A stretch of DNA of 64,000 bases from Nocardia terpenica (lineage in GTDB: Bacteria; Actinomycetota; Actinomycetes; Mycobacteriales; Mycobacteriaceae). The notes below the pieces were generated by a model. The model saw nothing but the letters and a program-made list of their open reading frames with translations, had not been told where the DNA came from and made no database searches. A program made the position numbers and the translations under genes. Below are positions 8,811-18,000 of this stretch, piece by piece; the stretch's first letter is position 1, and every line of letters starts with the position of its first letter. The DNA is taken from positions 372,001 through 436,000 of the forward strand of contig NZ_JABMCZ010000003.1 in the NCBI RefSeq assembly GCF_013186535.1, read 5' to 3'.

Positions 8811-8912
8811 ATGGGTTCTGTGATCAAGAAGCGCCGTAAGCGTATGTCGAAGAAGAAGCACCGCAAGCTGCTTCGCCGCACGCGTGTGCAGCGCCGTAAA
8901 CTCGGCAAGTGA
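8811..8912 (+). CDS. bS22: Small ribosomal protein bS22 (AURKAIP1/COX24 domain)
   Basis: 33 residues, 16 of them Lys or Arg: [20 protein letters not shown] followed by [13 protein letters not shown]. This is the actinobacterial bS22 protein found in the 30S subunit near the decoding region (Rv0500B equivalent). It is too short for most gene finders. ATG start with GCGAGGAA nine bases upstream. A strong terminator follows 29 bases after the stop, so it forms a single-gene transcript. Confidence 0.93.
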
Positions 8913-8941
8913 GCCACCGCCGATCCGGCGAGTTGCCCGGG

Positions 8942-8976
8942 AGCCCGTCACCGTCCGGTGACGGGCTTTTCCTTTT
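8942..8976 (+). terminator. Rho-independent terminator after bS22
   Basis: AGCCCGTCACCG / CGGTGACGGGCT is a perfect 12-bp stem with a 2-base loop followed by TTTTCCTTTT. It is one of the few canonical U-tract terminators in this window, as expected after a highly transcribed ribosomal gene. Confidence 0.92.
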
Positions 8977-9111
8977 GAAAGCCGATGATTTTAAAAGGAT
9001 TTCGGTTTCCGGTGTGGGAAGTCACCGTTAGAGGCAGGTTAAAGGCATCGGAGTCCGCCCCGCCGACGGCTACCCTGGAACACGGGAACAGGCGAAACGG
9101 GGTGCTGGTAG

Positions 9112-10197
9112 GTGGGATCCGGCGTGGGTTCTGGCGTGCGGGACGGACATCCGCCCAAGGTCGTGCTGGTCACCGGCGCGAGCGGATTCTTCGGTGGCAA
9201 CGTGATCGCTCGGCTGGCGGCCGACCCGGCCGTCGAGCGCATCATCGCCGTCGACGCGCGGATGCCGAGCCCGGAGCTGTCCCGGCGCTTCGGCCGGGCC
9301 GAGTTCGTGCGCGCGGATATTCGAAATCCCTTGATCCGCAAGGTTTTCGACGGTAATCAGGTCGACACCGTGATCCATCCGGCGGTGCTGTCGCGGCCGC
9401 CGTCCAGCGGTGGCCGCGCGGCGATGAAGGACTTCAACGTGCTCGGCACCATGCAGCTGCTCGCGGTGTGCCAGAAGGCGCCGACCGTGCAGCGCGTGGT
9501 GGTGCGGTCGTCCTCGGCGGTATACGGGTGCAGCTCGAAGGATCCGGCCAAGTTCACCGAGGAGATGAGCGCGCGCACGCCACCGCGCGGGTGGTTCGCG
9601 CGTGACATGATCGAGGTGGAGGGCCTGGTGCGCGGGCTGGCGCGGCGGCGGCCGGATATCGCGGCCACCATCGTGCGCTTCCCGCCGATCGTCGGCCCGC
9701 GGCTGGCCTCGCGCGGGGTGCAGTACTTCCGCTCGCCGGTGACGCCGACGATCCTGGGCCGCGACCCGCGCCTGCAGCTGCTGCACGAGGAGGACGCCAT
9801 CGCCGCGCTGACGCATGCCGCGTCGGCCGGGATCGGCGGCACCTTCAATGTGGCCGGCGACGGTGCGCTGGCGCTGTCGCAGGCCGTGCGCCGCGCCGGA
9901 CGCCTCGAGCTGCCGGTGCCGTTCGCCCTGTTCCGGACCGTGGGTCGAACCTTCATGGGACCGGCTATGCGGGAGTTCACGACCGAACAGATCGACTACT
10001 TCCACTTCGGCTGCGGGCTGGACACCACCCGCATGCGTGCCGAACTCGGTTTCCAGCCGCACTGGACCACGGTGCAGGCATTCGACGACTTCGTCGGGGG
10101 CGCAGCGTTGCGGCCCGTCATCGATCCGCGGTGGATCGACGCCGCAGAGAACAGACTGCTCGGCCTGATCGGGGCCGGTTCGGGAGCACACCAATGA
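9112..10197 (+). CDS. Extended SDR / NAD-dependent epimerase-like protein
   Basis: 361 aa. VVLVTGASGFFGGNVIARL is the SDR nucleotide-binding loop; VDARM, VRADIRN and VVRSSSAVYG are the usual strands. Where extended SDRs carry the catalytic YxxxK, this protein reads GWFARDMIEVEGLVRG, so both Tyr and Lys appear replaced. It resembles the protein at the galE2 (Rv0501) position of M. tuberculosis. The role may be NAD(P)-binding, non-redox or altered chemistry. GTG start. Overlaps the acyltransferase by four bases. Confidence 0.8.
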   Translation: MGSGVGSGVRDGHPPKVVLVTGASGFFGGNVIARLAADPAVERIIAVDARMPSPELSRRFGRAEFVRADIRNPLIRKVFDGNQVDTVIHPAVLSRPPSSGGRAAMKDFNVLGTMQLLAVCQKAPTVQRVVVRSSSAVYGCSSKDPAKFTEEMSARTPPRGWFARDMIEVEGLVRGLARRRPDIAATIVRFPPIVGPRLASRGVQYFRSPVTPTILGRDPRLQLLHEEDAIAALTHAASAGIGGTFNVAGDGALALSQAVRRAGRLELPVPFALFRTVGRTFMGPAMREFTTEQIDYFHFGCGLDTTRMRAELGFQPHWTTVQAFDDFVGGAALRPVIDPRWIDAAENRLLGLIGAGSGAHQ

Positions 10198-11210
10198 GTG
10201 ACGTGGCCAAGGTGATTCAACTGCACGACCCGGACGTCGAGGCGCGGCATCGCTCGCCCGCCAGACGCTGGCCCGGCGAGTCCGGGCCCAGTCCGGTGAC
10301 CTCGCTGACCGACCGGATCGCCGAAACGGCGCCGCCGGCGCCGCGGACGCTGACCGAGCTCGTCCGGGGCGCGGTCGCCGACGGCATCCGCGGCACAGCC
10401 GATTTCGCGCGCCGCCGGCTCACCGGCGACTACCAGGTGGACGAGTTCGGGCTCGACGAACATCTGCTGGAATCGGTGGTCCTGCCCGCGCTGCGACCGC
10501 TGTCGGAACTGTGGTTCCGGGTGCAGGTCGACGGAATCGACAATCTGCCGGAATCCGGCGGCGCGCTGATCGTGGCCAACCACGCGGGCGTCGTCCCGCT
10601 GGACGCGCTGATGTTGCAGCTGGCCGTGCACGACCACCACCCCAAGCAGCGGGTATTGCGATTGCTGGCCGCCGATCTCGTCTTCGATCTGCCGATCCTC
10701 GGTGAGCTGGCGCGCAAGTCCGGCCACACCCTCGCCTGCCCCGCCGACGCCGAACGCCTGCTGCGCACCGGCGAGTTGACCGGTGTATTTCCCGAGGGAT
10801 TCAAGGGAATCGGCAAGCCCTACGGTGAGCGGTACAAATTGCAGCGCTTCGGGCGCGGCGGATTCGTCTCGGCCGCAGTGAAATCCGGGGTGCCGATCAT
10901 CCCGTGCTCGATCGTCGGTTCGGAGGAGATCTATCCGAAACTCGCGAATCTGGAGCCGCTGGCCCGGCTGCTCGGGCTGCCGTATTTCCCGGTGACACCG
11001 CTGTTTCCGCACCTGGGACCGCTGGGTGCGATTCCGCTGCCGGCGAAGTGGTACATCGAATTCGGCACGCCCATTCCGACCGGCGGTTACGAACCGGAGG
11101 CCGCCGACGATCCGATGACCATGTTCGAGGTCACCGACCAGGTCCGCGAGACCATCCAGCAGACCCTGTACAAGCTGCTGACCAAGCGGCGGAATCCCTT
11201 TACGGGGTAG
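10194..11210 (+). CDS. PlsC-type glycerolipid acyltransferase-like protein
   Basis: 338 aa. The LPLAT domain starts near residue 120: IVANHAGVVPLDALML is an H(x)4D motif (here NHAGVVPLD, one residue longer than the usual HxxxxD spacing), TGVFPEGFKGIGKPY is the substrate phosphate-binding motif, and VPIIPCSIVGSEE is motif IV. The long N-terminus is polar. It is the Rv0502 equivalent. Likely membrane-associated phospholipid or lipid acyl transfer. Its 3' end overlaps the convergent phosphatase gene by 11 bases. Confidence 0.82.
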   Translation: MSDVAKVIQLHDPDVEARHRSPARRWPGESGPSPVTSLTDRIAETAPPAPRTLTELVRGAVADGIRGTADFARRRLTGDYQVDEFGLDEHLLESVVLPALRPLSELWFRVQVDGIDNLPESGGALIVANHAGVVPLDALMLQLAVHDHHPKQRVLRLLAADLVFDLPILGELARKSGHTLACPADAERLLRTGELTGVFPEGFKGIGKPYGERYKLQRFGRGGFVSAAVKSGVPIIPCSIVGSEEIYPKLANLEPLARLLGLPYFPVTPLFPHLGPLGAIPLPAKWYIEFGTPIPTGGYEPEAADDPMTMFEVTDQVRETIQQTLYKLLTKRRNPFTG

Positions 11211-12240
11211 CGGATTCCCGCTTGCGGGTGAGCACCGCCGCCGCGGCGCCCCCGGCCGCCCCCAGCGCCAGCGCCGTGGGCACGCCGATCTTCGCCGCCT
11301 TGCGCCCGGTGCGGAAATCGCGGATCTCCCAGCCGCGGTTCTTCGCGACCTCGCGCAGATCCGAATCCGGATTGATGGCGACCGCGGTGCCCGCCAGCGA
11401 CAGCATCGGGACGTCGTTGTGGCTGTCGGAATAGGCGGTGCAGCGCTTGAGATTCAGGCCCTCGCGAATGGCGAGCGTGCGCACCGCGTGCGCCTTGCCC
11501 AGGCCGTGCAGAATATCGCCGACCAGGCGTCCGGTGAACATCCCGTCGACGCTCTCGGCGACCGTGCCGAGCGCGCCGGTCAGGCCCAGCCGCTTCGCGA
11601 TCACCTGCGCCAGTTCGACCGGGGTGGCGGTCACCAGCCACACCTGCTGGCCCGCGTCCAGATGCATCTGCGCCAGCGCCCGGGTGCCGGGCCAGATCTT
11701 GTCGGCGATGATCTCGTCGTAGATCTCCTCGCCGAGGGCGGCCAGTTCGGCGGTGGAGCGGCCGGCGATGAAGGCCAGCGCCTTCTCCTTCCCGCTGGCC
11801 ATATCGCCCTTGCTCTCCTTGCCGGTGACCCGGAATTTGACCTGCTTCCAGGCGATGTCGACCAGATCGGAGGTCTTGAAATATTTGCGCGCGGCCAGCC
11901 CGCGGGCGAAATGCACGATGGACGCGCCCTGCACCATCGTATTGTCGACATCGAAGAACGCGGCCGCGGTGAGATCGCGCGGGGGATGGGTGTGCGGCGT
12001 TCGGTCCGAATCCGCCTCGCCGCCACCGGATTCCGCGAGTTCGGCGTCGTGCAGCGCGAGGGCCGCGTCGGCGCTGGCCTCGCCCGCGAGGTTGGCGCGG
12101 ACCTCTTCCTCGCTGGGCCCGAACGGGCTGCGGGTAATGCGGGTGAGCTGGTCGGACAGGCCCTGACTCCAGCGTGCCGGGAATTCGCCGAATCTGCCCG
12201 CGATGAACCCCGTCCTCGCCTCTTTCGATCGTTCCGGCAC
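11200..12240 (-). CDS. serB1: HAD-IB family hydrolase (SerB1-like)
   Basis: About 346 aa. The HAD core starts near residue 95: AAFFDVDNTMVQGASIV is motif I (DxDxT-like, here DVDNT), VWLVTATPVELAQ is motif II, and AYSDSHNDVPMLSLAG is motif IV. HAD-IB proteins include phosphoserine phosphatase. The C-terminus ends with a hydrophobic segment ALALGAAGGAAAAVL and a basic tail, possibly a membrane anchor. GTG start chosen because GGAGG lies five bases upstream; alternatives lie 9 and 11 codons further upstream. Confidence 0.85.
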   Translation of the reverse strand: MPERSKEARTGFIAGRFGEFPARWSQGLSDQLTRITRSPFGPSEEEVRANLAGEASADAALALHDAELAESGGGEADSDRTPHTHPPRDLTAAAFFDVDNTMVQGASIVHFARGLAARKYFKTSDLVDIAWKQVKFRVTGKESKGDMASGKEKALAFIAGRSTAELAALGEEIYDEIIADKIWPGTRALAQMHLDAGQQVWLVTATPVELAQVIAKRLGLTGALGTVAESVDGMFTGRLVGDILHGLGKAHAVRTLAIREGLNLKRCTAYSDSHNDVPMLSLAGTAVAINPDSDLREVAKNRGWEIRDFRTGRKAAKIGVPTALALGAAGGAAAAVLTRKRESATP

Positions 12241-12305
12241 CAGTACCTCCGCCCGTCGCGCGAACATTCTCACCCTAGCCGAGAGGACCGACCGTCCGAC
12301 GCCGC

Positions 12306-12566
12306 TCAGCGCCCCAGATCGGCCCGCAGCCTGGGCTCGTCCACATCGAAGTAGCTGTGCTCACGCCCGTCGAGCAACACCACCGGCAGCCGGTCGCCGA
12401 ATTCGGCCCGCAGGCCTGGATCGGTGGCCGCCGCCTCGTCCACATCGATCGTGCCGGGCTCGATCCCGAAGTCCGCGCAGATCGTTCGCAGCTGTTCCAG
12501 CGCGACCGCACACAGCCCGCAACCCGCTCGGGTCAGCAGCGTTACGGTGGGAAGGGCATTGCTCAT
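12306..12566 (-). CDS. Glutaredoxin-like thiol protein
   Basis: 86 aa. TLLTRAGCGLCAVALEQL carries a CGLC redox pair on the first helix of a thioredoxin fold and LPVVLLDGREHSYFDVDEPRL is the cis-Pro strand region. It belongs to the DUF836/glutaredoxin-like group at the Rv0508 position. Its partner and substrate are unknown. It is divergent from the rex operon. Confidence 0.85.
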   Translation of the reverse strand: MSNALPTVTLLTRAGCGLCAVALEQLRTICADFGIEPGTIDVDEAAATDPGLRAEFGDRLPVVLLDGREHSYFDVDEPRLRADLGR

Positions 12567-12942
12567 GGGCTCAATCTAGGCCGCCCGCGTGCCGCCGCGG
12601 TGTCGGACCGGTCCCGGTGGGGCGGCAAATCGGGCCGATATCCGGAACGCATCGCGGGCCGCGGTGTCGGAAATTCCGGCGCGTTGTGTGGAATATCACG
12701 CGCGACTGCGGGTTGAATGGGGCGAATGAGGCTTCGGGTAGCGCGCCCCCGAGTGACTGAATTCACCGACTTTGTGCAGGGCTTCACAAGCAGTTACGGT
12801 GGTGACACGCAACCCGCCTGCTGCACGCAGCGGAAGCACCCCGAACCCCGATGAACTCCAGACCGGCGTCTGCCAGTGGCGTCGGCGGTGGAACCAAGCG
12901 AAACCGGACACCTACCCCCGGCCGGACGAGGAGCCGAACGAC
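12567..12942. promoter_or_regulatory. Promoter region of the rex-hemACD operon
   Basis: 376 bases without a gene between the glutaredoxin-like gene and rex. It holds the Rex operator. Open frames here lack coding character. Because the operator is about 155 bases ahead of the rex start, the transcript probably has a leader of more than 100 bases. Confidence 0.6.
12772..12789. promoter_or_regulatory. Rex operator (ROP box)
   Basis: TTGTGCAGGGCTTCACAA matches the actinobacterial Rex operator TTGTGAA-N4-TTCACAA in 13 of 14 defined positions. It lies upstream of rex itself, so Rex should repress its own operon with hemA, hemC and hemD until NADH/NAD+ rises. Confidence 0.85.
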
Positions 12943-13788
12943 GTGACAGAGCAGCATGAGACGCCCGGAGGCGGCGTCTCCGGCAGGGCTCTGCAGAAGG
13001 ACATCCCGCAGGCGACCGTGGCGCGGCTGGCAACCTATCTCCGGGTGCTCGCCGTGCTCGCCGACGAGGGTGTGCTCATCGTATCGAGTGAGGAACTGGC
13101 TGTCGCGGCGGGTGTCGGTTCGGCGAAACTGCGCAAGGATCTATCCTTCCTCGGCCCCAACGGTGTTCGCGGCGTCGGGTACGACGTGGCCAAGCTGCGC
13201 GCCCGCATCGAGGACGTGCTCGGCCTGTCCGAGGGCCATCGGGTGATCCTGGTCGGCGCCGGAAATCTGGGTCGCGCGCTGGTCGGCTATCGCGGTTTCA
13301 AGCGGCGCGGCTTCACCATGGTGGGCATCTTCGATTCCGATCCGCAGGTGATCGGCGAGTCGGTCAGCGGGCTGACCGTGCTCGACGTCGCCGACCTGCA
13401 CGCGGCGGTCGCCGAGCTCGAACCGACCATCGCGGTCATCACCGTGCCCGACGCGGCCGCCCAGGCCGTGTGCGACGACCTCGTCGCCGCGGGCATGCAG
13501 TGCATTCTGAGCTTCTCCCCGGTCGCGCTGGACGCACCGCCCACGGTCGAGATCCGGCGCGTGGATCTGGCCGTCGAAATGCAGATGCTGTCGTTCGAAC
13601 GGGCCCGCAGCGCGGAGGCCGAGGCCAAGGGCCTCGCCGACGACGTTGCGGCGGGGGAGGGCGTGTCGGCGGTGTCCGCGCCGCGCCGGGTGGCTGGCTG
13701 CCCGGGCGTGCACGGACCGGGCACGGCGATCCAACAGACGCATTCGGCAACGGAGCCACACAGCAAGGGATCGGTGGTCGCACCATGA
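12943..13788 (+). CDS. rex: Redox-sensing transcriptional repressor Rex
   Basis: 281 aa. The N-terminal winged helix (about residues 20-85) contains VARLATYLRVL and SEELAVAAGVGSAKLRKDLS, followed by GVRGVGYDV. The Rossmann domain has ILVGAGNLGRALVGY for NADH and GIFDSDPQVIG. It senses NADH/NAD+ and represses respiratory and heme genes. GTG start with GAGGAG 9 bases upstream. The C-terminal 55 residues (after SFERARSAEAEAK) are an extra low-complexity tail. Overlaps hemA by four bases. Confidence 0.95.
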   Translation: MTEQHETPGGGVSGRALQKDIPQATVARLATYLRVLAVLADEGVLIVSSEELAVAAGVGSAKLRKDLSFLGPNGVRGVGYDVAKLRARIEDVLGLSEGHRVILVGAGNLGRALVGYRGFKRRGFTMVGIFDSDPQVIGESVSGLTVLDVADLHAAVAELEPTIAVITVPDAAAQAVCDDLVAAGMQCILSFSPVALDAPPTVEIRRVDLAVEMQMLSFERARSAEAEAKGLADDVAAGEGVSAVSAPRRVAGCPGVHGPGTAIQQTHSATEPHSKGSVVAP

Positions 13789-15176
13789 GTGTGCTACTCG
13801 TCGGGATTTCGCATCGCAGCGCACCGGTGGCGGTGCTCGAGAAAGTCGCCGTCACCGACGACGATCGGCCGAAGCTCATCGACCGACTGCTCGCATCCCA
13901 GCACATCGCCGAGGTCATGATCGTCTCCACCTGCAATCGCGTGGAGATCTACGCGGTGGTCGACGCCTTCCACGGCGGTCTGGCCGAGGTCGGCGATCTG
14001 CTCGCCAAGCACGCGAATCTGCCGCTGGCGGAACTGACCCGGCACGCCTACGTCCGCTACAGCGAGGCCGCCGCCGAGCACCTGTTCGCGGTGGCCAGCG
14101 GCCTGGACTCGATGGTGGTCGGCGAGCAGCAGGTGCTCAGCCAGATCCGCACCGCCTACGCCGCGGCCGACGCCCAGCAGGCGGCCGGGCGCACCCTGCA
14201 CGAGCTCGCTCAGCACGCGCTGCGGGTGGGCAAGCGGGTGCACTCGGAGACCGGAATCGACAAGGCCGGCGCCTCGGTGGTGTCGGTCGCGCTGGATCGG
14301 GCGCGGGGCCTGCTCGGCGACCTGACCGGTCGCACCGGTGTGGTGGTCGGTGCGGGCGCGATGGGCGGCCTGGCGGTGGCGCATCTGGCGCGGGCCGGGA
14401 TCGGCCGGATCATCGTGGTGAACCGCACCTTCGAGCGCGCCCGGCGGCTCGCCCACACGGCGGTCACGATGCACGGCGCCGAGGCCACCGCGCGGGATCT
14501 GTCCGGTCTGGTCGAGGCCATGGCCGATGCCGACGTCGTGCTCACCAGCACCGGTGCGGTCGGGGCGGTGATCACGCTGGCCGATGCCCATCGGGCGCTG
14601 CACAGTTCGCGCCGCGACGGCCGCCAGATGGTGCTGTGCGACCTGGGCCTGCCCCGCGACGTGGATCCGGCGGTGGCCGGGCTGCCCGACATCACCGTCA
14701 TCGATATGGAGACGCTGCAGCGGGACCCGGCGGCCGGCGCGGCCGCCGGCGACACCGTCGCGGCGCGCGCCATCGTCGCCGAGGAATTGGCGAAATATCT
14801 TGCGGGCCAACGCATGGCGGAGGTGACGCCGACGGTGGCGGCGCTGCGCCAGCGGGCCGCGGAGGTGGTCGAGGCCGAGCTGCTGCGGCTGGATTCGCGG
14901 CTACCCGGCCTGGCCGACCCCGATCGGGAAGAGGTGGCGCGCACCGTGCGCCGGGTGGTCGACAAGCTGCTGCACGCGCCGACGGTGCGGGTCAAGCAGC
15001 TGGCCTCCACGCCGGGCGGCGACACCTACGCGGAGGCGCTGCGCGAACTGTTCGAACTGAAACCCGGTGCGGCACAGGCGGTCGCGGCGCCGATGGAGAT
15101 CGCCACGTTGAACGCGGAGCTGGCCGACGACTTCACCACCGGTCACCTCGGTGACGGACAGGGGCACGGCGCATGA
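13785..15176 (+). CDS. hemA: Glutamyl-tRNA reductase
   Basis: 463 aa. First committed step of C5-pathway tetrapyrrole synthesis: NADPH reduction of Glu-tRNA to glutamate-1-semialdehyde. The catalytic Cys50 is in VSTCNRVEIY; GEQQVLSQIR and HSETGIDKAGASVVSVAL are substrate-domain motifs; VVVGAGAMGGLAV is the NADPH loop; a C-terminal dimerisation helix follows. ATGA overlap with rex and with hemC, so the four genes are coupled. Confidence 0.97.
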   Translation: MSVLLVGISHRSAPVAVLEKVAVTDDDRPKLIDRLLASQHIAEVMIVSTCNRVEIYAVVDAFHGGLAEVGDLLAKHANLPLAELTRHAYVRYSEAAAEHLFAVASGLDSMVVGEQQVLSQIRTAYAAADAQQAAGRTLHELAQHALRVGKRVHSETGIDKAGASVVSVALDRARGLLGDLTGRTGVVVGAGAMGGLAVAHLARAGIGRIIVVNRTFERARRLAHTAVTMHGAEATARDLSGLVEAMADADVVLTSTGAVGAVITLADAHRALHSSRRDGRQMVLCDLGLPRDVDPAVAGLPDITVIDMETLQRDPAAGAAAGDTVAARAIVAEELAKYLAGQRMAEVTPTVAALRQRAAEVVEAELLRLDSRLPGLADPDREEVARTVRRVVDKLLHAPTVRVKQLASTPGGDTYAEALRELFELKPGAAQAVAAPMEIATLNAELADDFTTGHLGDGQGHGA

Positions 15177-16297
15177 GCCAGGCGGAGGCAGCGGTGCAGG
15201 AGCACGAGACCGTGGGCGACTATGACGAGACGGTGCGCGAGCACGACACGACCCGGCGCGGGAGCGCGCGGGCGCCGTGGCGGATCGGCACCCGCGGCAG
15301 CCTGCTGGCACTGACCCAGGCCGGTACCGTGCGCGACGCGCTGATCGCCGCCGGTGAGCAGGCCGAACTGGTGATCGTGAAGACCGCCGGCGACAAGTCG
15401 TCGGATCCGGTGCAGAAGATCGGCGTCGGGGTGTTCACCACCGCCCTGCGCGACGAATTGGCAAGCGGCGCGGTCGATATCGCCGTCCACTCGTACAAGG
15501 ACCTGCCCACCGCGCCCGATCCGCGGTTCGTCATCGCCGCCATTCCGCCCCGGGAGGACCCGCGCGACGCGCTGGTCGCCCGCGACGGTCTGGTGCTCGG
15601 CGAGCTGCCGCCCGGCGCCCGGATCGGCACCTCGGCCCCGCGGCGGGTGGCGCAGCTGCGCGCGCTCGGCCTGGGCCTGGACATCCGGCCGCTGCGCGGC
15701 AATATCGACACCCGGCTGCGCAAGGTCGCCGAGGGCGAGCTCGACGCCGTGGTGCTCGCGCGGGCCGGGCTGGCCCGTATCGGTCGGCTCGACGCGGTCA
15801 CCGAGGCCCTCGAGCCGGTCCAGATGCTCCCCGCGCCCTCGCAGGGCGCGCTGGCGGTGGAGTGCCGCCGCGAGGACACCGCGCTGATCACCCTGCTGAC
15901 CGGTCTCGACGATGCCGGCACCCGGGCCGCGGTGGTCGCGGAACGCGCGCTGCTGGCCGAGCTGGAAGCCGGGTGCACCGCTCCGGTCGGTGCGCTGGCG
16001 GAGGTGGTCGAATCGCTCGACGACGACGGTCGGGTATTCGAGGAACTGTCGCTGCGCGGGTGCGCGGCGGCGATCGATGGCTCGGATGTCATCCGGGCGT
16101 CGGCGGTCGGCTCGCTCGCGGAGGCCGAGCAGCTGGGCCGCGCTCTCGCGCGTGAGCTCTTGGAGCTGGGGGCACGCGATCTGCTCAGCGCTGACGACAG
16201 CGCCGCCGATTCGGTTGCGGCCGACGGCTCCTCCACACCGACGGGGAACCCGTCCACATCCTTCAGTAATCCCAGCCCAATGGAGAACAACCAATGA
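15173..16297 (+). CDS. hemC: Hydroxymethylbilane synthase (porphobilinogen deaminase)
   Basis: 374 aa, longer than the usual 310-320 because of about 35 polar N-terminal residues and a C-terminal tail. WRIGTRGSLLALTQAG, KTAGDKSSDPVQKIGVGVFT, DIAVHSYKDLPT and RRVAQLRAL are the family motifs. The dipyrromethane cofactor Cys is in LEAGCTAPVGAL. It condenses four porphobilinogens. Overlaps hemA and hemD by four bases. Confidence 0.96.
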   Translation: MSQAEAAVQEHETVGDYDETVREHDTTRRGSARAPWRIGTRGSLLALTQAGTVRDALIAAGEQAELVIVKTAGDKSSDPVQKIGVGVFTTALRDELASGAVDIAVHSYKDLPTAPDPRFVIAAIPPREDPRDALVARDGLVLGELPPGARIGTSAPRRVAQLRALGLGLDIRPLRGNIDTRLRKVAEGELDAVVLARAGLARIGRLDAVTEALEPVQMLPAPSQGALAVECRREDTALITLLTGLDDAGTRAAVVAERALLAELEAGCTAPVGALAEVVESLDDDGRVFEELSLRGCAAAIDGSDVIRASAVGSLAEAEQLGRALARELLELGARDLLSADDSAADSVAADGSSTPTGNPSTSFSNPSPMENNQ

Positions 16298-17862
16298 GCC
16301 GAGCCGCCGCCACCAAGAAGCACCCTGGTCGGATCCTGTTCGTCGGATCAGGCCCGGGTGATCCGGCGCTGCTCACCGTGCGGGCCCGCGAGGTGCTCGG
16401 CCGGGCGACGCTGGCGTTCACCGACCCCGACGTCGACAAGGGCGTGCTGGCCCTGATCGGGATCGCGGTGGAGCCGGGCGCCGACGGGGAGCGCCCCGTC
16501 GACGTGCGCCCGGCGCTGGGCGAACCGGCCGAGGTCGCCAAGACCCTGATCGCGGAGGCCCGCGGCGGCCACGACGTGGTGCGCCTGGTCTCCGGCGACC
16601 CGCTGACCACCGACTCGGTGATCGCGGAGGTCGGCGTCGTCACCCGCTCGCACATGAGTTTCGAGGTGCTGCCCGGCCTGCCGTCGGGCACCACCGTGCC
16701 CGCGTACGCCGGCATCGCGCTGGGCTCCCGGCACACCGAGGTGGACGTGCGCGGCGAGGTGGACTGGGCCTCGGTGGCCGCCGCCCCGGGCCCGCTGGTG
16801 CTGCACGCCACCTCCGGTCACCTCGCCGAAACCGCCAGTGCCCTGGTCGAACACGGCCTCGCGCCGCAGACCCCGGTCGCGGTGACCGTGCGCGGCACCA
16901 CCCGGCAGCAGCGCACCATCGAGGCGACGCTGGCCACCCTCAACTCCGCCGCCTCCGAGCTGGTCGGGCCGCTGGTGGTCACGGTCGGCAAGGAGGTCGA
17001 GAAGCGCTCGAAGATGTCGTGGTGGGAGTCGCGGGCGCTGTACGGCTGGACGGTGCTGGTGCCGCGCACCAAGGAGCAGGCCGGCGAGATGAGCGAGAAG
17101 CTGGTCACGCACGGCGCCATCCCGATGGAGGTGCCGACCATCGCCGTCGAGCCGCCGCGCAGCCCCGCGCAGATGGAGCGCGCGGTGAAGGGCCTGGTCG
17201 ACGGCCGCTACCAGTGGGTGGTGTTCACCTCCACCAATGCGGTGCGCGCGGTGTGGGAGAAGTTCGGTGAATTCGGTCTGGACGCACGGGCCTTCTCCGG
17301 TGTGAAGATCGCCTGCGTGGGCGAGGCCACCGCGGACAAGGTGCGCTCGTTCGGCATCAACCCGGAGCTGGTGCCCAGCGGTGAGCAGTCCTCCGAGGGC
17401 CTGTTGGCCGACTTCCCGCCCTACGACGACGTTTTCGACCCGGTCAACCGAGTGCTGTTGCCGCGCGCCGACATTGCCACCGAGACCCTCGCCGAGGGCC
17501 TGCGCGACCGCGGCTGGGAGATCGACGACGTGACCGCGTACCGGACGGTGCGCGCCTCGCCGCCGCCGGCCGAGACCCGCGAGATGATCAAGACCGGCGG
17601 CTTCGACGCGGTCCTGTTCACCTCGTCGTCGACGGTGCGGAACCTGGTCGGCATCGCCGGAAAGCCGCACGCGCGCACCATCGTCGCGTGCATCGGCCCC
17701 AAGACCGCCGAGACGGCCATCGAATTCGGCCTGCGCGTGGACGTGCAGCCCGAGGTGGCCCAGGTCGGCCCCCTGGTCGACGCCCTCGCCGAACACGCCG
17801 CCCACCTCCGCGCCGAGGGCCTGCTGCCCCCGCCCCGCAAGAAGAGCAGGCGCAGCAGGTAG
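16294..17862 (+). CDS. hemD: Fused uroporphyrinogen-III methyltransferase-like / uroporphyrinogen-III synthase
   Basis: 522 aa, two domains. Residues 1-250 are a tetrapyrrole methylase fold (ILFVGSGPGDPALLTVRA, VRLVSGDPL, VLPGLPSGTTVPAYAGI, GPLVLHATSGH), as in SUMT/CobA. Residues about 255-510 are HemD (GWTVLVPRTKEQAGEMSEKL, WVVFTSTNAVRAVW, KIACVGEATADKV, LLPRADIATETL, FTSSSTVRNLV). The fusion is normal in mycobacteria and relatives. It closes hydroxymethylbilane to uroporphyrinogen III. Last gene of the rex operon; a repeat hairpin starts at its stop. Confidence 0.93.
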   Translation: MSRAAATKKHPGRILFVGSGPGDPALLTVRAREVLGRATLAFTDPDVDKGVLALIGIAVEPGADGERPVDVRPALGEPAEVAKTLIAEARGGHDVVRLVSGDPLTTDSVIAEVGVVTRSHMSFEVLPGLPSGTTVPAYAGIALGSRHTEVDVRGEVDWASVAAAPGPLVLHATSGHLAETASALVEHGLAPQTPVAVTVRGTTRQQRTIEATLATLNSAASELVGPLVVTVGKEVEKRSKMSWWESRALYGWTVLVPRTKEQAGEMSEKLVTHGAIPMEVPTIAVEPPRSPAQMERAVKGLVDGRYQWVVFTSTNAVRAVWEKFGEFGLDARAFSGVKIACVGEATADKVRSFGINPELVPSGEQSSEGLLADFPPYDDVFDPVNRVLLPRADIATETLAEGLRDRGWEIDDVTAYRTVRASPPPAETREMIKTGGFDAVLFTSSSTVRNLVGIAGKPHARTIVACIGPKTAETAIEFGLRVDVQPEVAQVGPLVDALAEHAAHLRAEGLLPPPRKKSRRSR

Positions 17863-18000
17863 ATCCCGGCCAAAAACACGCCGGGATCGGCAGCCCCCGC
17901 GCCGGGATCGGCAGGACCCCGCGCCGGGATCGGCAGGACCCCGCGCCGGGACCGGCAGGCGGACTTCCCTTTTGGTCCCGGCACGCTTTTGGCCGGGACC
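17863..18000. repeat. 22-bp periodic GC repeat array with two hairpins
   Basis: The array opens with a TCCCGGCCAAAAACACGCCGGGA hairpin-type sequence just after the hemD stop. Units of 22 bp (GCGCCGGGATCGGCAGGACC plus CC) follow, and it closes with GGTCCCGGC...GCCGGGACC around a CTTTT loop. It lies between the convergent hemD and the 89-aa gene, so it can terminate both. Confidence 0.85.

Noticed and set aside
13794..14810. Long minus-strand frame opposite hemA
   Set aside because: hemA has all catalytic motifs; the opposite frame is Arg/His-rich shadow sequence.
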